DNA of 44,804 nt from Clostridia bacterium (GTDB lineage: Bacteria > Bacillota > Clostridia > Oscillospirales > CAG-272): contig JAFUQQ010000067.1 in assembly GCA_017472285.1 (NCBI GenBank), positions 1 to 44,804 of the forward strand, written 5' to 3'. Shown here piece by piece: positions 39,822 through 44,804 of this stretch (positions within the stretch are counted from its first letter, which is position 1; every line of letters begins with the position of its first letter). Under the pieces are notes generated by a model. The model saw only the letters and a list, made by a program, of their open reading frames with translations. It did not search any database and was not told where the DNA came from. A program made the translations under genes and the position numbers.

Positions 39822-41486
39822 ATGAAAAAAGAATTACAAAAAGAGTTTGAGGCGCTTGTGCGCGGACATATTGAAAAGTTTTATGCAAACGCTTTCACTG
39901 TCGAGGGCAACCGTGAGGACGCGGAATACTTAACGGAAGCTACACTCGTTTGGGCGGCTGGGAAATTTTCGGGACTTGCGAATAAGGCTCGTGTGATCGA
40001 TTTGATCTTCGAACGCATTGGCGAGGGTGGAATTTGCAATTACAGCCCGACGGATACGGATGCGCTTCTTTCGCGTGCGATGAAGAAAATCGAAGCGAGG
40101 GGAAAGCTCAAAATGATGGTGCTCGGCATTTTTGCGCTTGTGCTGACAGCGGCGGTGTTGGCGGTTGCAATTCCGCAGATTCCCTTTGATGAGATGATGC
40201 CGACCGAAGCGACCACGACCCGAGCCGAAACCGATGAGAAGGGAAATGTGATTCAACCCGTCATCGGAGAAGTGGCAATGGAAAAAACACAGACGATCGA
40301 GGGCGATAACGGAACGCTTACGCTTGAGAATTATCATAATCTTTCCAAAGCGTGCGGCGTAAAAACGGTTTTGGAAGATGGTTTGAGCCCGGGCGGAAAC
40401 AAAGCGGAACGCTATTGTGATGCAATCAGCGCACCCGATGGTACGGCATACGTTGTATTTACGGATATTGTGGTCAATACGGAATCCGCAAATAATCAAT
40501 TTACGCTTTATCGTATGGAAAAAGACGGTTGGAAAGCCGTCGGTGAGGGTGAAGCCGCTTCCTATTATGGTGAAAATATTCATTTTGCTTCTTATGATGC
40601 TTCCTGTATCTATATGACGACGGACACAGATTCCAATATCTATGTTTTTGTTCTTCTGGATGGATGCGTTACGGTTTATCAGTACGATTGCAAGACGGGA
40701 GAATTTACAAAATCCGATGCCGCGCTTCCTTGTATGGGACCGATGCTTCATTATACCTTTTCCATCGATTACGATTCTACGGTTGGAGAAAAGGGTGCGA
40801 TCTACGTTGGCTTTGCAGAAAAATATAAAATAGGCTTTGCTTATTACGATATTGCAGAGGATACTTTCGTTGAAGTCGCAAGAGTACTTGGAAAAGTGGA
40901 TGAAACCAAGCGTCTTTTCCGTGTGAAAGACGGTGTCATTCATATGCTTACGAGAAATTCGTCTTATTGGTATTACCGCATCGAAGCAGACGGTACGATG
41001 AGCAAAAAAATACTTTTGGAACAAGATGGCGGGAAATTATGGATTTTCAACGGCAGTGTCGGTTGCGGCGGTATGGTGATCGATGAAAACGGTGCTTGTC
41101 ATATCGTTATAACGGGAAGTGAAGATGAAGAACTCTATGTTTGCCGTTACAAGATATATGAGGACGGCACAGTGGAAAAAGAGATACTTTCTAAATTATA
41201 TTATCAGGATTCGTCGGATTACAAGGCAAATTGCGTTGGTGTTCTGACAGATGATAGCGGAAATATTTATTACGCGGAATTATATCATCTCTACGGAACG
41301 GCAAATAACGTATTTTCCATCGGAAAACTGACAAATCATGTTGGAGATGCGCCTGTTTGTATCGATGTTTTTGAGATTCCGAATCATATTTCGTATGATT
41401 TCGGGCGGTATATCAAAAACAATACGGTCGTTTTCTTTTCGAGTAATGATATTTATTATTTTACGGTGAAAGGCTTGGGTGAATGA
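39822..41486 (+). CDS. Bitopic protein: sigma2-like cytosolic domain, membrane helix, propeller-like extracellular domain (second copy)
   Basis: 554 residues from the ATG at 39822 (GAGG upstream; a GTG at 39807 lies across the previous stop). The cytosolic domain (8-67: FEALVRGHIEKFYANAFTV, NREDAEYLTEATLVWAA, KARVIDLIFERI) is an even better match to ECF region 2 than its paralogue at 34955, since NREDAE-LT is the classical form. The membrane helix spans about 97-117. A Thr/Glu-rich linker follows, then a propeller-like domain with matching blades (FSIDYD; YKI-FAYYDIA; NIYY). It is paired with the permease at 41488 exactly as the first copy is with 36612. Sequence differences in the extracellular part suggest different ligands. 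Confidence 0.7.
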   Translation: MKKELQKEFEALVRGHIEKFYANAFTVEGNREDAEYLTEATLVWAAGKFSGLANKARVIDLIFERIGEGGICNYSPTDTDALLSRAMKKIEARGKLKMMVLGIFALVLTAAVLAVAIPQIPFDEMMPTEATTTRAETDEKGNVIQPVIGEVAMEKTQTIEGDNGTLTLENYHNLSKACGVKTVLEDGLSPGGNKAERYCDAISAPDGTAYVVFTDIVVNTESANNQFTLYRMEKDGWKAVGEGEAASYYGENIHFASYDASCIYMTTDTDSNIYVFVLLDGCVTVYQYDCKTGEFTKSDAALPCMGPMLHYTFSIDYDSTVGEKGAIYVGFAEKYKIGFAYYDIAEDTFVEVARVLGKVDETKRLFRVKDGVIHMLTRNSSYWYYRIEADGTMSKKILLEQDGGKLWIFNGSVGCGGMVIDENGACHIVITGSEDEELYVCRYKIYEDGTVEKEILSKLYYQDSSDYKANCVGVLTDDSGNIYYAELYHLYGTANNVFSIGKLTNHVGDAPVCIDVFEIPNHISYDFGRYIKNNTVVFFSSNDIYYFTVKGLGE

Positions 41487-41487
41487 A

Positions 41488-42366
41488 ATGCTCCTGACTT
41501 CCGTTAAAAATAATATCAAATCGATTCTCCGCGATCCGACGACGATTCTTGCTTTTATCGCCGCTGTCATTCTTTGTTTTATAGACGGTTTCGATTGGTA
41601 TACAGGACCTGACGGTTCATTTATTGATACGGAAATTTTTTTGAATAAAGGAATTGCCGATGGATATGCAAGACAGACTTTTTTCGGTTTTGTCAACCGC
41701 CCGATTCATTATCTTTTGTTTCCTTTCATCGCTATCGTGATCGCGCTCAATCTTTTTAAGGATAAACGGACGGAAATGTATGATGTTCTCTCTGCAAGTC
41801 AGATGCCGTTTCGCACATATTATATCTCCAGATTGCTTTCCTATTATATCATCAGCGTGGTTCTTTGTATGATGATGACCTTTTCTTATGAAATTTGTTA
41901 TATCATCATACAGATTCCGCCCGAAGCTGTTTTTGATTGGATACCTGTTCTCATCACGCAAGCGGTTGCAATGCCGGTGATGTATACGAGTGTGGTCTGG
42001 ATTCCGATTGCGTGGTCGGTATTTTTCTTCTCGCTGACGGGAAATCATATCATTGGTATCGTTGTGAACGGTATCTATCGCTATATCCCTTTGATGATAA
42101 ACGGTTTTGTTTATACGGTCGGTTATCATTATATTCACGCGACAACGGTTGGCTGTTTGCATTTGTATGTGAAGGATTGGATCGCGTATCCCGAAACACA
42201 GCGTTTTGCGCTCGTGCATCGGTTGATTGGTTATGGATATCCCGAGGGTATGTATTATACCAGCTTTCTCGATGCTATCATTGCTTATCTGACGCAGATT
42301 GTGATTGCGGCGGTACTTTTCACAGTATCTTATTTTCTCTTGAAGCGGAGATTTCAAAGGGCTTGA
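41488..42366 (+). CDS. ABC-2-type transporter permease (second copy)
   Basis: 292 residues from the ATG at 41488, one base after the previous stop (41484-41486); a GTG at 41479 is the alternative. It has the cytosolic IKSILRDPTTILAF start, about six membrane helices and ends FLLKRRFQRA. Paralogue of 36612. No ATPase gene follows, so it probably uses the 38336 ATPase. Confidence 0.82.
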   Translation: MLLTSVKNNIKSILRDPTTILAFIAAVILCFIDGFDWYTGPDGSFIDTEIFLNKGIADGYARQTFFGFVNRPIHYLLFPFIAIVIALNLFKDKRTEMYDVLSASQMPFRTYYISRLLSYYIISVVLCMMMTFSYEICYIIIQIPPEAVFDWIPVLITQAVAMPVMYTSVVWIPIAWSVFFFSLTGNHIIGIVVNGIYRYIPLMINGFVYTVGYHYIHATTVGCLHLYVKDWIAYPETQRFALVHRLIGYGYPEGMYYTSFLDAIIAYLTQIVIAAVLFTVSYFLLKRRFQRA

Positions 42367-42404
42367 ACAGAAAAGATACAAAAAATTTTTATAAAATTTA
42401 AAAA

Positions 42405-42438
42405 AATCCGAAAAAATGTAACTTTTTTCGGATTTTTT
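42405..42438 (+). terminator. Rho-independent terminator of the sensor/ABC operon
   Basis: AATCCGAAAAAA pairs with TTTTTTCGGATT and runs into TTTTTTC, about 40 bp after the permease gene. Confidence 0.93.
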
Positions 42439-42478
42439 TCGTTGTATTAAATATAAGCTTTATTTTTGGAGGATTTTT

Positions 42479-43696
42479 ATGTCAAGGTTGAAAAACACGG
42501 TTGTTTCTATTTTGTTGTTGTCTATATTTTTGTTGAGTGTATCTTCCTGTCGGAAGACATCCTCCGAGGAAATTCCAAAAAGGGAAAACACGATTTCTTA
42601 TTATGACGGCGGCACGCTTGAGAATACTTCCACGAGAATCTTGTACCATCTTGACGATCAGCTTTGTTATTATAATAAGATCACGGGAGAAACTGCCGTA
42701 TTTTGTTTTGATCCGATGTGCAGACACGGAGATTGGCGGACTTGCATTTCCTTGCGGTTTGAACTGAACGGCTTGATTTCTCTCTATAAAATCAAGTATA
42801 ACGAATACGATAACCGTTTTTATTCTATCCGCGGAGATAAGCTTTGTTCGTTTTCCTTTGACGGTAGTGATTTGAAGATCGTTTATTCATTTGGTGAAAA
42901 AGGTGCATTGGATGAACATAGTGCGGGCGGAAGTGTTTACAATTTGAGAATTGCGAAAAACCGCCTTTACGTAAACATCGTAAATGCAGAAAAGGGTGGC
43001 AGAGAGATCGTTTATTATGATATCGATACAGGAAAGCTTCATAATTTGACGGAAAATCTGGAAGGTCAATTTTATGATTTTTGGATATTCGAGGGTTCTT
43101 TATATTTTGAAATGCTTCATGATGAGGAAATTGCTTTATACCGTTCGGATTTAGATATGAAAAATATCTGCAAAACAGAGATTGAAGGCGTTTTCGGTGA
43201 TTCGCTCTTCCATCAAGATCAGTCGTATTACGTTAGTTATCGAGAAGAAAACAAGCAGACTTTTGCCGATGCGATCATGTGTTATGATCTCGAAAGCGGC
43301 GAAATCAATAAGGTATGTTCGCTGGAAAATGAAGGCGAAAGCAATTTGCAGCCCTGTATCCTTGCGGTTTCCGATACTTACGTTTATTTTATCAAGAGAG
43401 AACCGATTCATATTGGATATGAAGTGATACGCGGAACGATTGAACAGCATATGTATAATGATTTCAGCAAAATTTACCGCGCTGATTTGCAAAGCGGGGA
43501 AGTTACCGTCATTTTTGATGATCCGAGCTGTGAGGTCACGGAAATATATTTTCTCCAAAACAAAAAGGTTTTGATCAAAGGCTGGTTTTGTAAGTATGGC
43601 GAGGGCGATGCCGAGAAAACGGATGCGATTTTTATTGCCGAGGTCGATGAAAACGGAAATTTTGTGAATATGGAGAAATTGGAGGACCCCAGATGA
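42479..43696 (+). CDS. Lipoprotein of the C-x-DP(L/M)C-x-H propeller-like family
   Basis: 405 residues with lipobox VSSC (Cys24) and GGAGG before the ATG. The propeller-like domain contains VFCFDPMCRHGDWRTC and blade ends such as YDIDTGKLHNLT and YDLESGEINKVC. Unlike 29287 and 31407 it has no long Ser/Thr linker. Its stop overlaps the start of the next lipoprotein (ATGA at 43693), a pairing of the two lipoprotein families that also occurs at 28581-30645. Confidence 0.78.
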   Translation: MSRLKNTVVSILLLSIFLLSVSSCRKTSSEEIPKRENTISYYDGGTLENTSTRILYHLDDQLCYYNKITGETAVFCFDPMCRHGDWRTCISLRFELNGLISLYKIKYNEYDNRFYSIRGDKLCSFSFDGSDLKIVYSFGEKGALDEHSAGGSVYNLRIAKNRLYVNIVNAEKGGREIVYYDIDTGKLHNLTENLEGQFYDFWIFEGSLYFEMLHDEEIALYRSDLDMKNICKTEIEGVFGDSLFHQDQSYYVSYREENKQTFADAIMCYDLESGEINKVCSLENEGESNLQPCILAVSDTYVYFIKREPIHIGYEVIRGTIEQHMYNDFSKIYRADLQSGEVTVIFDDPSCEVTEIYFLQNKKVLIKGWFCKYGEGDAEKTDAIFIAEVDENGNFVNMEKLEDPR

Positions 43697-44511
43697 AAAA
43701 AATAATCCTATTTTTATATGTTTTGAGCTTAATTTTTGTATTGACTGACTGTGGAGAAACTTTGGTGGTGCCGACTGACATGAGTGCCGATACTTCCGTT
43801 TCATCGGAATCAACGGCATATCCGCCGGCGAGTATTCCCGATATCAGTATCACGGAAAGTGAATCAACGGAACAGACGGAAAAAGAAATTTTTATTTCCG
43901 TTGATCTTTCTGCATCGCCATATATCAATGATTTTGAGGAGTTTGGTCTGTTTCCCATTGATCGCAATACGAGTGAATTATACCGTGAAAAATCCAAATT
44001 AAAAGAGGGCAGACTTTCGAGTAGCGGTGCCATGCATTTTGTTGTGGAAGGAATTGAGGAGGTTCACAACGACACGGCAACGGTCTATCGGATTCGTATT
44101 TTGGAAACGTACGGTTGGAATCCGGAGATTGACAGCGAAAAAATTTATCTGCTTGGCTATCGCGGTACACCTGCAAAACCTTTATTGGATAGACCGCCTT
44201 TGGAAGTTGGTAGAGAATATCTGCGGCTCTCTACCATTGATCCGGATATCGCTCTGATTCAGATGGGGATGGTTTTGTCAATTTCATATACAACAGCAGG
44301 GAAGGCTTACGTTTACGCCTACGGATTTGATTTCAGTGAACTTTCTTGTGCCATTTCGATCACAGATGAAAAGGAAAATCAGATTCTGAAAGAGGGTATC
44401 CACGATAAACATATCGCTTATGCAAATGCAAATGATATCATTCTACCCACCTTTGATTATAAATGTGAATTGAATGCATTTATGAAAGAACTTGGTGCTT
44501 TGAAAGATTAA
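43693..44511 (+). CDS. Lipoprotein of the PPLE(V/I)GREY family
   Basis: 272 residues with lipobox LTDC (Cys18), a Thr/Ser/Glu-rich linker (about 22-65) and a C-terminal domain similar to the 28581 product: RGTPAKP, RPPLEVGREYLRL, a FDFSELSCAISITDEKENQILKEG stretch in two parts, and PTFDYKCELNAFMKEL. Translationally coupled to the 42479 gene. Function unknown. Confidence 0.75.
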   Translation: MKKIILFLYVLSLIFVLTDCGETLVVPTDMSADTSVSSESTAYPPASIPDISITESESTEQTEKEIFISVDLSASPYINDFEEFGLFPIDRNTSELYREKSKLKEGRLSSSGAMHFVVEGIEEVHNDTATVYRIRILETYGWNPEIDSEKIYLLGYRGTPAKPLLDRPPLEVGREYLRLSTIDPDIALIQMGMVLSISYTTAGKAYVYAYGFDFSELSCAISITDEKENQILKEGIHDKHIAYANANDIILPTFDYKCELNAFMKELGALKD

Positions 44512-44537
44512 CAATTTTATAGAAAGAGGTATATCAC

Positions 44538-44804
44538 ATGAAAAAACTGGTATCAGTATTACTTACACTTGCAATTTTCCTGACACTTGTATCCTGTGCA
44601 AACACACAGGATAAGGAAGATGAGACATATGGCGAAGTCGCAAAATTTAGTTATCCCGCTTTGAGCGGAATGACCGAAACGCCGACTCGAATTTTATACA
44701 CTTTAAACGATACGTTATATTATTATAACAAAATCGAAGAAGAAAGTTATGTATTTTGTTTTGATCCACTTTGCCATCACGATAATTATAAAGAGTGTAT
44801 TTCC
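44538..44804 (+). CDS. Lipoprotein of the C-x-DPLC-x-H family (partial, runs off the window)
   Basis: Reads open from the ATG at 44538 (AAAGAGG upstream) through the last base, 89 codons, too short to stand out by length alone. The signal peptide ends LVSC. The segment ETPTRILYTLNDTLYYYNKI and the motif VFCFDPLCHHDNYKEC closely match the 42479 product, so it is a tandem paralogue. Confidence 0.85.
   Translation, partial: MKKLVSVLLTLAIFLTLVSCANTQDKEDETYGEVAKFSYPALSGMTETPTRILYTLNDTLYYYNKIEEESYVFCFDPLCHHDNYKECIS

Overview
The window looks like a low-GC Firmicutes (Clostridia, probably gut-associated) chromosome. It has strong AAGGAGG-type ribosome binding sites, textbook sigma-A promoters, Rho-independent terminators, cohesin/dockerin modules, SipW/TasA-type export, BlaI/BlaR1-type control and many lipoproteins. 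No rRNA, tRNA, CRISPR or prophage structure is visible. All functions are read from the sequence by eye; no database search was run.

Region 1 (1-8750) is a candidate phase-variable surface locus. A tyrosine recombinase (167-1003) is followed by a ~210 bp segment bounded by 24 bp inverted repeats (995-1018, 1228-1251). Inside is a perfect-consensus promoter (TTGACA-N17-TATAAT), which in this assembly points left, away from the surface genes (OFF). Inversion would aim it at a three-gene run: a collagen-like lipoprotein ending in a cohesin, a 1227-residue secreted protein with Fn3-like, BACON, dockerin and SH3-like modules, and a protein with two cohesins and a C-terminal dockerin. No carbohydrate-active enzyme is present here, so this looks like a switchable non-cellulosomal adhesion scaffold.

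Region 2 (8750-17900) begins with a perfect promoter and a hairpin-rich leader. These drive a small TasA/camelysin-like protein, a SipW-type signal peptidase, a DUF5305-like membrane protein and a second, larger SipW-type substrate. A two-component system (OmpR-type regulator and histidine kinase) and a DUF2079-like polytopic membrane protein follow.

Region 3 (17900-32800) holds two related lipoprotein plus ABC-transporter systems that converge on a GH38 alpha-mannosidase. The plus-strand system carries a deletion scar: a C-terminally truncated lipoprotein abuts the 3' end of an ECF sigma-factor gene, followed by a permease whose N-terminus resembles an anti-sigma leader. The minus-strand system has two propeller-type lipoproteins, a small secreted protein, a short lipoprotein, a double-length permease and an ATPase.

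Region 4 (32900-44804) is the most unusual candidate system. A BlaI-type repressor and an M56 BlaR1-type protease without a beta-lactam sensor precede a protein with an apparent sigma-70 region-2-like cytosolic domain, one membrane helix and a propeller-like extracellular domain. Then come two permeases, an ABC ATPase, another membrane protein, a second sigma2-like/propeller protein paired with a second permease, and three lipoproteins, the last running off the window. The working model is a membrane-stress or peptide-sensing and export system in which protease-relieved repression and tethered sigma-like sensors are tied to ABC efflux.
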